Shown here in pieces: positions 1-12,401 of a DNA stretch of 64,000 bases. The notes below the pieces were generated by a model, which was given only the letters and a program-made list of their open reading frames with translations, did not search any database and was not told where the DNA came from. The number at the start of each line of letters is the position of its first letter. The stretch's first letter is position 1. A program made the translations under genes and the position numbers. Origin of the DNA: Asanoa ferruginea (GTDB lineage Bacteria; Actinomycetota; Actinomycetes; Mycobacteriales; Micromonosporaceae); NCBI RefSeq assembly GCF_003387075.1, contig NZ_QUMQ01000001.1, positions 5,456,001-5,520,000 on the forward strand. The letters are read 5' to 3'.

Positions 1-768
1 GTTGGAGACCGGGTCGCCGGGCAGGGAGTGCCAGCTGATGATGTCCGGCACGACGTTGTTCGCGCGCACGTAGTCGAGATACTGGTTCCAGAACGCGTGC
101 GTCGTCGACGGCACACAGGCACAGCTCGGACCGACGATCAGGTGGTTCGGAAACGCCGCGCGGATGCGCGCGTAGCTGCGCCGCCAGAGCTCGAAATACT
201 GCGACTGCGGGCGGTTCCAGAAGAGCGTGATGTTCGGCTCGTTCCAGATGTCCCACTGCACGGCGATGCCGGCGGCCCGGACGTCGTTGATGACGCGGGT
301 CAGGAAGTTGTCGTAGTCGGTCCAGTCACCGTTGTCGCCCGGAAACCGGGAGATCGGATATCCGTCGGCGCCCCAGAGGTCGTGGGGGAGCAGGATGAAC
401 TGCCCGCCCAGCGCGATCGTCCGGCGGGCCTGCGCCACGGTGGCGTTCCACCGGCGCTCGTAGCCGCCGCTGACCCAGCCGCCCGGTGAGCCGAGCTGCG
501 CACCGCCGGCCCGCATGTAGCGGAACTTCACGTCGCGGTAGAAGTGGTCGGCGGGTCCCGAGGCGTTCTCGGTCATGCCGTAGATCCAGCCGGACGCCCG
601 GTAGCTCGGGGCGCTGCCGGCGCTGGCGAAGTTGACGCTGATCGACTCGTCGGCCGCGCGAGCGGGAGAGGGTCCGCCGGCGACCGCGGCGCCGGCCACG
701 AGCAGCCCGACGGCGATCCGGGCGACCAGCCGGGTGCGGCGGTGCCTGGTCCTGAACAGGGATCTCAC
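1..768 (-). CDS. Secreted GH39-like clan GH-A glycosidase, 3' end outside window
   Basis: The first 256 codons of an extracellular glycosidase are present; the gene runs off the left edge. It starts at GTG 768, with AAGGAG seven bases upstream. Residues 1 to about 40 form a signal peptide (RTRHRR, hydrophobic core, SPARA cleavage site). The catalytic domain has the motif WDIWNEPN, typical of the acid/base glutamate of clan GH-A families such as GH39; the nucleophile lies beyond the edge. A cysteine pair (SCAC) follows. It diverges from the sugar importer at 990, and LacI-type operators in the shared 221-base gap suggest co-regulation with it. The substrate cannot be read from this part. GH39-like is my best match; another clan-A family is possible. 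Confidence 0.75.
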   Translation of the reverse strand, partial: MRSLFRTRHRRTRLVARIAVGLLVAGAAVAGGPSPARAADESISVNFASAGSAPSYRASGWIYGMTENASGPADHFYRDVKFRYMRAGGAQLGSPGGWVSGGYERRWNATVAQARRTIALGGQFILLPHDLWGADGYPISRFPGDNGDWTDYDNFLTRVINDVRAAGIAVQWDIWNEPNITLFWNRPQSQYFELWRRSYARIRAAFPNHLIVGPSCACVPSTTHAFWNQYLDYVRANNVVPDIISWHSLPGDPVSN

Positions 769-800
769 TGGCAACTCCTTCGAGGACGGGGAAGGTGCGA

Positions 801-814
801 GCGAACCGATTCGC
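801..814. promoter_or_regulatory. LacI-family operator candidate
   Basis: GCGAACCGATTCGC has the AANCGNTT core with central CG that LacI-family proteins bind. It lies 33 bases upstream of the GTG of the leftward glycosidase and repeats the core found at 912-938. Confidence 0.5.
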
Positions 815-911
815 CGCGCAGCGTAGGACCACTCCATCACGACTGTCAATGTCTGGCCGATTCGCGAAGCGAGCGCTTCTTGACCGGCGCATCGCGGCGT
901 CCTATCTTCAT

Positions 912-938
912 GCGAACCGATTCGCCGAATCGGTTCGC
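912..938. promoter_or_regulatory. Double LacI-type operator in divergent promoter region
   Basis: Two copies of the GAACCGATTC core in opposite orientation, centred 13 bases apart (912-925 and 925-938), together make a near-perfect long palindrome. They lie 52 bases upstream of the importer start at 990. A repressor bound here could control both divergent units. Its gene is not evident next to the site. Confidence 0.55.
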
Positions 939-989
939 TCAAGCTTGGTCGGACCCATTCCCCGAAGATCGACTCAAGAGTGAGGCACA

Positions 990-2234
990 GTGCAGACATC
1001 CACCTTCCGGCGGCGCGCGGGCAGCGCCGCCGTGGTCGCGGTCGCCCTCGCCGCCATGTTGACGGCCTGTTCGTCCGATGAGGAGAAGCCCAGCGAGGGT
1101 GGCGGCAGCTACGCCATCTGGGATCCGTACCCGCAGTTCGCCGACGACTCCGACTGGGTCAAGCTGCTCAAGGACTGCGGCACCAGCGCCGGCGTCACCG
1201 TCGAGCGCACCGGCTACGACACCACCGACCTGACCAACAAGGCGCTGCTGGCGGCGCAACAGGACAACTCTCCCGACGTTCTCGTCGTCGACAACCCGGT
1301 GATCTCGACCCTGGCCGAGGCCGGCGCACTGACCACGACCGAGGACACCAAGCTGGACACCTCGTCGATGGAGCCGAACCTGCTGGGCGCCGGCCAGACC
1401 GGTGGCAAGACCTTCGGCGTCCCGATCGGCGCCAACACGCTGGCGCTCTACTACAACAAGGCTCTGCTCACCGGTGCCGGGGTCGACCTCGCCACCGTCA
1501 AGGACTGGCCCTCGCTCACCGCCGCCCTGGCCAAAGTCAAGGCGGCCGGCAAGAAGGGCATCACCTTCTCCGCGATCGGCACCGAGGAAGGCAGCTTCCA
1601 GTTCCTGCCGTGGTTCTGGGGCTCCGGCGCGCAACTGACCGCGCTGGACTCCGCGCCGGCGGTGGCGGCGCTGTCGCTGTGGACCGACTGGCTCAAGCAG
1701 GGCTACGCGCCCAACTCGGTCATCAACAACACCCAGACCACGAGCTGGCAGGAGTTCGCCAGCGGCGACTACGCGTTCGGCGAGAACGGCACCTGGCAAC
1801 TGGCCAACGCGGAGAAGCTCGGCTTCGACTACGGCATCATCCCGATCCCCGGCAGCTCGGGCGGCACGGCACCGGCGCCCACCGGCGGCGAGTTCGTCTC
1901 GATCCCGGTACAGAGCGACACCGGCCGGTATGCCACCTCGCAGAAGCTGGTCGCCTGCCTGACCAGCGGCGACAAACTGCTGGCCACCGACACGACCCTG
2001 TCCTACATCGCGCCGGTCGCGGCGGTGCAGGCGAAGCAGGTCGAGGCCAATCCCAAGCTGGCCGTGTGGGTCGACGCGGTGAAGGCGGCCAAGGGCCGCA
2101 CCGGCGACAACCTCGGCACCAGGTATCCCAGGATCTCCGAGCCGATGTGGACCGCGGTGCAGGCCGCACTCAGCGGTGCGAAGACGCCGCAGGAGGCGTT
2201 GTCGGCCGCGCACACCGCGGCGGGCACGAAGTAA
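990..2234 (+). CDS. ABC sugar transporter substrate-binding lipoprotein
   Basis: Family 1 extracellular solute-binding protein of 414 residues. It starts at GTG 990, with GAGG nearby. The N-terminus has a twin-arginine stretch, a hydrophobic core and the lipobox LTAC, so it should be lipid-anchored outside the membrane. The body (YYNKALL, WPSLTAALAKVK, GENGTW) is typical of oligosaccharide-binding proteins of CUT1 importers. It is the first gene of an operon with two permeases and a cytoplasmic glycosidase. No ATPase is encoded; CUT1 systems in actinobacteria commonly share an MsiK-type ATPase. The ligand is unknown, but the neighbouring glycosidases suggest a short oligosaccharide. Confidence 0.88.
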   Translation: MQTSTFRRRAGSAAVVAVALAAMLTACSSDEEKPSEGGGSYAIWDPYPQFADDSDWVKLLKDCGTSAGVTVERTGYDTTDLTNKALLAAQQDNSPDVLVVDNPVISTLAEAGALTTTEDTKLDTSSMEPNLLGAGQTGGKTFGVPIGANTLALYYNKALLTGAGVDLATVKDWPSLTAALAKVKAAGKKGITFSAIGTEEGSFQFLPWFWGSGAQLTALDSAPAVAALSLWTDWLKQGYAPNSVINNTQTTSWQEFASGDYAFGENGTWQLANAEKLGFDYGIIPIPGSSGGTAPAPTGGEFVSIPVQSDTGRYATSQKLVACLTSGDKLLATDTTLSYIAPVAAVQAKQVEANPKLAVWVDAVKAAKGRTGDNLGTRYPRISEPMWTAVQAALSGAKTPQEALSAAHTAAGTK

Positions 2235-2245
2235 CGCGACGACTG

Positions 2246-3223
2246 ATGGACAACGCAACCACGTCCTTGCGACAGGTGGCGCGCGACGCCGGTGGAAGGG
2301 CGACCAAAGCCCTCCCACCGGCACCGCGGAAGCCGGCCGGGCGCCACGGCACCCGCTGGGCCGGCTGGCTCTTCCTGGCACCGGTCGCGCTCTACCTGCT
2401 GGCGTTCTACGCCTACCCGGTCTACCGCAACATCGAGCTGAGCCTGCGCGAATACACGGTCCGCTCGTTCGTGCAGGGCGGTGCGCCGTTCGCGGGCCTG
2501 GGCAACTACGCGAAGGTCCTGTCCGATCCGACGTTCGGGCCGGCGCTCCTGCACACCGTCGTCTTCACCGCCGGGTCGCTGGCGTTCCAGTTCACCATCG
2601 GGATGGCGCTGGCGGTGTTCTTCCACCAGCATTTCCCGCTCTCCCGCACCCTGCGGGCGCTCTTCCTCATCCCGTGGCTGCTGCCGCTGATCGTCTCCGC
2701 GTCGACGTGGTCATGGATGCTCAACAGCGACGCCGGTGTCGTCAACGCCGGGCTCGGCGCGCTCGGTGTGAGCCCGGTCAACTGGCTCACCTCGCCGCAA
2801 TGGTCGCTGGTGTCGGTGGTCATCGCCAACGTCTGGATCGGGATCCCGTTCAACCTCGTGGTTCTCTACAGTGGACTCAAATCGATCCCGCCCGACGTCT
2901 ACGAGGCGGCCGCCCTCGACGGCGCCACCGGCTGGCAGCGGTTCCGGCGCATCACGCTTCCCCTGCTGCGACCGGTCTCCGCGATCACCCTGTTGCTCGG
3001 CCTGATCTACACCCTGAAGGTCTTCGACATCGTCTGGATCATGACGAAGGGCGGGCCGACCGACTCCTCGACCACTTTCGCCACCTGGTCCTACCGGCTC
3101 GGGTTCGGCAACATGCTGCCGGCCTTCGGCCCGGGTGCGGCGGTCGGCAACCTGCTCATCGGCATGGCGCTGGTCGCCGGCCTGATCTACATTCGCGTCC
3201 AGCGGAGGCAGCACCTGTCATGA
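2246..3223 (+). CDS. ABC sugar transporter permease (CUT1, MalF type)
   Basis: Inner-membrane permease of 325 residues, 11 bases after the binding-protein stop. A basic, proline-rich N-terminal tail of about 35 residues precedes six predicted membrane segments. The EAA loop that contacts the ATPase reads YEAAALDGATGWQRFRRITLPLL, near residue 220. The gene ends in an ATGA overlap with the next permease, which implies coupled translation. Its partners are the lipoprotein at 990 and the permease at 3220. Confidence 0.88.
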   Translation: MDNATTSLRQVARDAGGRATKALPPAPRKPAGRHGTRWAGWLFLAPVALYLLAFYAYPVYRNIELSLREYTVRSFVQGGAPFAGLGNYAKVLSDPTFGPALLHTVVFTAGSLAFQFTIGMALAVFFHQHFPLSRTLRALFLIPWLLPLIVSASTWSWMLNSDAGVVNAGLGALGVSPVNWLTSPQWSLVSVVIANVWIGIPFNLVVLYSGLKSIPPDVYEAAALDGATGWQRFRRITLPLLRPVSAITLLLGLIYTLKVFDIVWIMTKGGPTDSSTTFATWSYRLGFGNMLPAFGPGAAVGNLLIGMALVAGLIYIRVQRRQHLS

Positions 3224-4044
3224 CCGCCCACCGGCTGCACCGGCGGTGGAAGACCGCCGTGGGCGTGGCACTGACCGCGCTGATGCTCTTCCCCGTCTAT
3301 TGGATGATCAACGTCTCGTTCACCCGTGACCAGGACATGCGGGCCGACCCGCCGCACCTGATCCCGATCGGCGGCACGCTCGAGGGCTACCGGGCCGTGC
3401 TCCACCAGCAACTGCCCTACCTCGGGGTCAGCTTCCTGGTCGGTCTCGGCACCGTCGCGCTCACCCTGGCGCTGGCCGCGCCCGCCGGCTACGCGCTGGC
3501 CAAGCTGCGACCACCGGGCGGCGGCGCGCTCAGCTTCGTGCTGCTGATCGCCCAGATGATCCCGGGAATCATCATGGCGATGGGCTTCTACGCCATCTAT
3601 CTCAACCTGGGTGTGCTCAACTCGGTGGCCGGGCTGATCCTGGCCGACTCCACCTTGGCCGTGCCCTTCGGTGTGCTCATCTTCGCGGCCTTCATGTCCG
3701 GGATCCCGCGGGAGTTGACCCAGGCCGCCGTCGTCGACGGGGCCGGTGCCCTGCGGACCTTCTGGTCGGTCGTGCTGCCGGTCAGCCGCAACGCGCTGGT
3801 CACGGTCTCGCTGTTCGCGTTCCTGTGGTCGTGGTCGGACTTCGTCTTCGCGTCCACTCTGGATGGCGGAGGTGACCACCAACCGATCACCCTCGGGATC
3901 TACCACTACATCGGCAACAACAACCAGCAATGGAACGCCATCATGGCCACCGCGGTCGTCGCGTCCATCCCCGCCACCGTCCTGCTCATCCTGGCCCAGC
4001 GCTACGTCGCCGCCGGTGTGACAGCGGGCGCCGTCAAAGACTGA
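3220..4044 (+). CDS. ABC sugar transporter permease (CUT1, MalG type)
   Basis: Second permease, 274 residues, with its start codon overlapping the previous stop (ATGA). It has six membrane segments and the EAA loop TQAAVVDGAGALRTFWSVVLP, followed by the C-terminal AGVTAGAVKD typical of MalG-type subunits. It forms the membrane heterodimer with the product of the gene at 2246. The glycosidase gene follows after 33 bases. Confidence 0.88.
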   Translation: MTAHRLHRRWKTAVGVALTALMLFPVYWMINVSFTRDQDMRADPPHLIPIGGTLEGYRAVLHQQLPYLGVSFLVGLGTVALTLALAAPAGYALAKLRPPGGGALSFVLLIAQMIPGIIMAMGFYAIYLNLGVLNSVAGLILADSTLAVPFGVLIFAAFMSGIPRELTQAAVVDGAGALRTFWSVVLPVSRNALVTVSLFAFLWSWSDFVFASTLDGGGDHQPITLGIYHYIGNNNQQWNAIMATAVVASIPATVLLILAQRYVAAGVTAGAVKD

Positions 4045-4077
4045 CCCGACGAGCACCACGAAAGGCAGCTGCCACCC

Positions 4078-5781
4078 ATGACCGTCGCCCCAACCGGTCC
4101 GGCGTTCTCCGTCCAGGACATCCCGTTCAGCTACCGCGGATCCTGGCTCAACATCTCCCCGGTGGTAGCCGAGAACACCTACGACGACGACCTGCACCTG
4201 GTCTCACACCAGACGGGCCTCCATCCGATCCTTCGGTTCGCGCCGACCACCGCCGCGACCGTGCGGGCCACCGCCACCCTGCTGACCTGGAGCAGCGGGG
4301 ATGGCCGGATCGAGCTGACCTACGACGGCCCGAGCGCCGTCCGGCTGCGCGGAATGCGGCTCGGCATGCGGATCTCGGCCGCCAGCCGTTCGCTCACCCC
4401 GTTCAGCGGCACCTACCTCTACCGCGATCCCGTCGACGGCTCGCACGTGTTGACGTCGTACGAGACCGGGCGTCGCTACCGGCTCACCGTGCTCGCCGGC
4501 GACCTCGGCGTCGACGGTGCGCAGGCGCTCGGATCCGCGGACCGGGCCCTGACCCTCGCAGCCGGCCAGGCCTGGGAAATCGCGATCGAGGAGTACGCCA
4601 CCGCCCGGCGTCCCTACGCCAGCGAGGCCACCTTCGAGCAGCTGTGCCGGACCAACGCCGCCGATTTCCACGCCTTCGTCGACGCGGTCGCCCCCTGGCG
4701 CAGCGCGCGGACACCCGCCGCGGAGCTGGCGGCCTACGTGCTCTGGTCGGCCACCGTCGACCCGGCGGGCTTCCTCGCCCGGCCGGCCGTGCTGATGTCA
4801 AAGCACTGGATGAACAAGGTCTGGAGCTGGGATCACTGCTTCAACGCCATCGCCCTGGCTCCCGGTCAGCCGGACCTGGCCTGGCACCAGTTCCAGCTTC
4901 CCTTCGACCACCAGGACGAGGCGGGAGCGTTGCCCGACTCGGTGACCCACTCCGAGGTGCTCTACAACTACGTCAAGCCGCCGATCCACGGCTGGGCGTT
5001 GCGGCACCTGCGCCGCGGCCTGCCCCGGCCGGTCGAACGCGCGGAGCTCGCCGAGACCTATCGACGGCTCGCCCGCTGGACCGGGTTCTGGCTGGACAGT
5101 CGCCGGGTGCCCGGCCACGACCTCGCCCACTATCAGCACGGCAACGACAGCGGCTGGGACAACGCGACGACCTTCGACGGCGACCGCGTCATCGAGACGG
5201 CGGACCTCGCCGCGTTCCTGGTCATGCAGCTACGTTGCCTGGCCGGCCTCGCGGTCGAGCTCGGCGAGCCGCCGCAGCGATGGACCGAGACCGCCGACCG
5301 GATCCACGCCGCCATGCTCGAACAGCTCTGGAACGGTGAACGGTTCGCGGCCCGCAGTGCCCTGACCGGCCGGCGCCGCGCCAGCACCAGCCTGCTCGAC
5401 CTCATGCCCGTCGTGCTCGGCCCCGACCTGCCGGGCGACGTCGGGACCGCCCTGGCGCGCGGCATCGAGACCCACCTGACCACCCACGGCCTGGCGACGG
5501 AGCCGGTCGACTCCGCTCACTACGCCGCTGACGGCTACTGGCGCGGACCGATCTGGGCGCCCTCCACCGTGCTGATCGAAGATGGCCTGCGCCGGGCGGG
5601 CAACGTCGCGCTCGCCGACGAGATCAGCCTCCGGTTCCGGGCCCTGTGCGAGAAGTCCGGCTTCGCCGAGAACTTCGACGCCGAGACCGGGGTCGGCCTG
5701 CGCGACCGCGCCTACACCTGGACGGCGAGCAGCTATCTCATCCTCGCCGGTGCATACGAGCGCCGGGCGACCCGAGGCTGA
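4078..5781 (+). CDS. Cytoplasmic GH63/MGH1-like (alpha/alpha)6 glycosidase
   Basis: A 567-residue enzyme without a signal peptide, so it should act on sugars brought in by the importer just upstream. An N-terminal beta-rich domain (1 to about 185) precedes an (alpha/alpha)6-barrel domain. The motifs VWSWDHCFN, HGNDSGWDN and DGYWRGPIW are characteristic of the MGH1-like/GH63 group, which includes mannosylglycerate and glucosylglycerate hydrolases and glycogen-debranching-like proteins. AAAGG lies 12 bases before the ATG. It is the last gene of its operon and converges with the xylanase across a terminator. The substrate is not known, and trehalase-like or alpha-rhamnosidase-like specificity is not excluded. 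Confidence 0.72.
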   Translation: MTVAPTGPAFSVQDIPFSYRGSWLNISPVVAENTYDDDLHLVSHQTGLHPILRFAPTTAATVRATATLLTWSSGDGRIELTYDGPSAVRLRGMRLGMRISAASRSLTPFSGTYLYRDPVDGSHVLTSYETGRRYRLTVLAGDLGVDGAQALGSADRALTLAAGQAWEIAIEEYATARRPYASEATFEQLCRTNAADFHAFVDAVAPWRSARTPAAELAAYVLWSATVDPAGFLARPAVLMSKHWMNKVWSWDHCFNAIALAPGQPDLAWHQFQLPFDHQDEAGALPDSVTHSEVLYNYVKPPIHGWALRHLRRGLPRPVERAELAETYRRLARWTGFWLDSRRVPGHDLAHYQHGNDSGWDNATTFDGDRVIETADLAAFLVMQLRCLAGLAVELGEPPQRWTETADRIHAAMLEQLWNGERFAARSALTGRRRASTSLLDLMPVVLGPDLPGDVGTALARGIETHLTTHGLATEPVDSAHYAADGYWRGPIWAPSTVLIEDGLRRAGNVALADEISLRFRALCEKSGFAENFDAETGVGLRDRAYTWTASSYLILAGAYERRATRG

Positions 5782-5794
5782 CCGCGACGGGGGA

Positions 5795-5826
5795 GGCTGG
5801 CGGACGGGCGCCCCCGTCCGCCAGCC
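5795..5826. terminator. Bidirectional terminator between convergent genes
   Basis: A perfect 13-bp stem (GGCTGGCGGACGG with its complement) and a 6-base loop lie between two genes that converge. There is no strong T-run, as is usual in actinobacteria. Confidence 0.75.
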
Positions 5827-5840
5827 TGGTCGCTCGCCGC

Positions 5841-9823
<3,983 letters not shown>

Positions 9824-9906
9824 GGGACCTCCTGTTACCTGGGGACGGGACGCCGGTCGCGGGCCGCGTTGCCCGAGGTCGGCGTGCGCGCGCTGAGGGG
9901 CTCGTC

Positions 9907-10233
9907 CTACCCGGTGAGGTGCCAGACCTCGGTCATCGGCGCCCATCGCGAACCCGCAGGGGCGTCGTGCGGCGGCTCCTGGCAGGGGTCGGTCAGAGTC
10001 CACCAGCGCTGCGTTTCGGGGTCCTCGGCGATGCGGGCCTGGTCGGCGGCGTGGTCCTCGCCGACATACTCGTAGTAGCCGAAGAGCAGGTCGTCGTGCA
10101 GGAAGATGGTGAAGTTGCGGATGTTCGCGGCGACGAGCGTCTCTTCGACGGCCGGCCACACCGCGGCGTGCAATCGCAGATATTCCTCGCGTCGGTCGGG
10201 CCGCAACCGCGTCACCATGCCGTAGCGCTGCAA
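9907..10233 (-). CDS. rhaM: L-rhamnose mutarotase
   Basis: 108 residues, matching the roughly 104-residue RhaM family that interconverts alpha and beta anomers of L-rhamnose in the cytoplasm. The family start LQRYGMVTRLRP and the segment YLRLHAAVWP (catalytic His) are present, as is the C-terminal RWWTLTDPCQ-type segment. I chose TTG 10233 because it gives the conserved N-terminus and has GGAGGAGGA eight bases upstream; ATG 10218 would remove it. The start lies inside the end of the dehydrogenase remnant. It is the last gene of the operon from 14597. Related fucose mutarotases share the fold. Confidence 0.82.
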   Translation of the reverse strand: MQRYGMVTRLRPDRREEYLRLHAAVWPAVEETLVAANIRNFTIFLHDDLLFGYYEYVGEDHAADQARIAEDPETQRWWTLTDPCQEPPHDAPAGSRWAPMTEVWHLTG

Positions 10234-10406
10234 GGGGATCCTCCTCCGTCCGCGTCGACCTGGGTGATCAGCCGCTCGGCGCCCGAGGCGACCAGCCGGA
10301 TGGCGGTGTAGGCGACCGCGATGCGCACCTCTGCCGGCCCGGGTCGCCGGCCGTCGATCTCCTCGACGCCGAGCCGGCGTGCGGCCCGGTAGACCACCGC
10401 CTTCAT
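10212..10406 (-). pseudogene. Remnant of a zinc-dependent alcohol/sugar dehydrogenase
   Basis: A 64-codon frame starts at ATG 10406, overlapping the dehydratase stop (ATGA). Residues 1-36 (MKAVVYRAARRLGVEEIDG..PGPAEVRIAVAYT) are the canonical N-terminus of medium-chain zinc dehydrogenases. Where GICGTDLH should follow, the frame jumps to IRLVASGAERLIT, which resembles a segment near the C-terminus of the same family, and then ends out of register. This looks like an internal deletion of roughly 250 codons, including all zinc and NAD sites. It cannot be active. The original enzyme probably oxidised the sugar handled by the operon. Confidence 0.7.
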
Positions 10407-11572
10407 CGACCCGCCTCGCTGTCGGACGGTGCGGGCGCCAGCAGCCGCTGGCCGGCGCGCTCCGGACGCACGTTCGGCCCGTCGCCGCCGGTGACGTGTG
10501 GCTGCCGGGCCGCCGCGGCGATGGCGGCCTCGTCGATGGCCACGCCGAGGCCGGGTGAGTCGCCGAGGACGAACGCGCCGTCTTCGACGGACAGGTCGAG
10601 GGACACCCCTACCGGCGGGTGCAGGTCCTGCAACTCGCTGGCGATGTGGTTGGGCACCGACGTCGCCGCGTGCAGCAGCCCCAGGGGAGTGGTGCCGATC
10701 GGGCTGACCGGCAGATCGTGGGCGTGCGCCAATGCGGAGACCCGCAGGAAGTGCGTGATGCCCCAGACGGCGGCGGTCTGGACGATGTCGACAGCCCCGG
10801 CGGCGATCAACGGGCGGAACTGTTCGAGGCCGGTGAGGTTCTCGCCGGTGGCGACCGACGCGGCCACGCCGCGGCTGACGGCGGCGAGGCCCGCGGCGTC
10901 CCAGCGCCGCACGGGCTCCTCGACCCAGGTGAGGTCGACGGTGCGCTCGAGCTCGCGGACGTGGCGCACGGCCTGCTTGCGGGTCCAGCACTCGTTGGCG
11001 TCGAGCATGAGGCTGGGCCGCAGCCCGTGTGCGGCGTCGGTGAGGACCTCGCGCACCAGCATCAGGCGCCGCAGGTCGCGCTCGACGTCGAGGCCGCCCT
11101 TGAGCTTCGCGGCGCGCAATCCGCGCTTGGCGTAGGCGGCGTAGGCGGCGACCAGTTCTTCGTCGGTCAGGCCGATATCCAGACCGGAGGCGTACGCCGG
11201 AACGGCGCGGTCCCGGCCACCGAGCAGGCGCCAGAGTGGCTCACCGGCGGCGCGGGCCTTGATGTCCCACAGCGCGGTGTCGAGAGCGCCGATGGTGCCG
11301 AACACGGGCCCGGCATGGCCGGCCTTGAAGGTCTGCCGGAGCATCCGGTCGTAGAGTGCCGTGACGCCGCGCGGGTCCTCACCCTCGATCGCCGCGAAGA
11401 CGGATTCGATGTGGGAGTGGGGACCGAGCCCGATGCCGGTGATCCCTTCGTCGGTGTCGACCATGATGATCGGCACTGGGACAACGCCGTCGGCGAAGAC
11501 GCCGTTGGCGTCACCGACGGGTCGACCCCACTCGTGGACCGTCGTCAGCGTGCGATAGCCGGTGATGCGCAT
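10403..11572 (-). CDS. Enolase-superfamily sugar acid dehydratase (mandelate racemase/muconate lactonizing family)
   Basis: 389 residues from ATG 11572, which lies directly after the permease stop (GCTGACATG). An N-terminal capping domain is followed by the barrel. AKLKGG supplies the KxK lysine, DANECW and VEEPV supply metal ligands, and ATGEN is the third. These place it among acid-sugar dehydratases such as rhamnonate, fuconate or galactonate dehydratases, which remove water from the aldonic acid to give a 2-keto-3-deoxy acid. With rhaM and the lost dehydrogenase, a rhamnose or fucose oxidation route is likely. It could also be a dipeptide epimerase-like member, but the operon argues against that. 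Confidence 0.82.
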   Translation of the reverse strand: MRITGYRTLTTVHEWGRPVGDANGVFADGVVPVPIIMVDTDEGITGIGLGPHSHIESVFAAIEGEDPRGVTALYDRMLRQTFKAGHAGPVFGTIGALDTALWDIKARAAGEPLWRLLGGRDRAVPAYASGLDIGLTDEELVAAYAAYAKRGLRAAKLKGGLDVERDLRRLMLVREVLTDAAHGLRPSLMLDANECWTRKQAVRHVRELERTVDLTWVEEPVRRWDAAGLAAVSRGVAASVATGENLTGLEQFRPLIAAGAVDIVQTAAVWGITHFLRVSALAHAHDLPVSPIGTTPLGLLHAATSVPNHIASELQDLHPPVGVSLDLSVEDGAFVLGDSPGLGVAIDEAAIAAAARQPHVTGGDGPNVRPERAGQRLLAPAPSDSEAGR

Positions 11573-11573
11573 G

Positions 11574-12401
11574 TCAGCCTTTCGTGGCGCCGGCGGTGAC
11601 ACCGTCGGCGATCTGGCGCTGGAGGAACAGGTAGAGCAGCAGGACGGGGGCCGCCGCGATCAGCACGCCGGCGGCGAAGGTGGGAATGTTGGCCGAGTAC
11701 TGCCCACGCAGGGCGGTGACACCGACCATCAGGGTGCGGTGCTCGGCCGACGGCATCATCAGCAAGGCGATGAGCACGTCGTTCCAGCAGAACAGGGCGT
11801 TCAGGATGCCCACCGACAGCAGGGCCGGAGCGCCGATCGGGAGCATGATCCGCCGGTAGACGCCGTAGAGGCTGTTGCCGTCGATCCGGGCCGCGTCGAT
11901 GATCTCGGGTGCGACCGTCCGGTAGTAGCTGGTCATCAGGAAGACCGTGAACGGCAGGAACTGGGCGACGTAGGCGAGGACGAGCCCGGGGTACGTGTCG
12001 ATCAGGCCGGTGTCCGCCATGACCCGGGCCAGCGGGACCATGATCACCTGGAAGGGGATGAACAGTGCCGCGAGGCAGCCCAGGAACAGCACGGACGAGC
12101 CGCGGAACCTGCTCTGGCTCAGCGCGAAGCCGGCCATGGAGCCCAGCAGCAGGAGCAGCACGACCGCCGCGGTGACCACCACGACGGAGTTCAGGAAGTA
12201 GCGCCCCATGCCCACGCTGGTCCAGGCGCTGGTGATGTTGTCCAAACGTACGGCGCCGGCGACGGAGAACCGGTCGAGCACATATTCACGCCGGGTCTTC
12301 ATCGCCACGTTGGCGGTGAACAGCAACGGATAGATCGTCGCGACGGCGAGGATGCCCATCGGCAGGGCGGCCAGCCAGCGGCCCCCGCGGTTGCCCGACA
12401 T
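11574..12401 (-). CDS. ABC sugar transporter permease (MalG type)
   Basis: 275 residues. ATG 12401 overlaps the preceding permease stop (TGATG). It has six membrane segments, the EAA loop IIDAARIDGNSLYGVYRRIMLP and the terminal GVTAGATKG that marks MalG-type subunits. It works with the permease at 12401-13324 and the lipoprotein at 13329. Confidence 0.88.
   Translation of the reverse strand: MSGNRGGRWLAALPMGILAVATIYPLLFTANVAMKTRREYVLDRFSVAGAVRLDNITSAWTSVGMGRYFLNSVVVVTAAVVLLLLLGSMAGFALSQSRFRGSSVLFLGCLAALFIPFQVIMVPLARVMADTGLIDTYPGLVLAYVAQFLPFTVFLMTSYYRTVAPEIIDAARIDGNSLYGVYRRIMLPIGAPALLSVGILNALFCWNDVLIALLMMPSAEHRTLMVGVTALRGQYSANIPTFAAGVLIAAAPVLLLYLFLQRQIADGVTAGATKG

Noticed and set aside
1610-2234. 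Long open frames in other phases and on the opposite strand of most genes
   Set aside because: They are GC-rich shadow frames with Arg/Pro/Gly/His-rich translations, lack ribosome sites and motifs, and lie over genes with clear domains.
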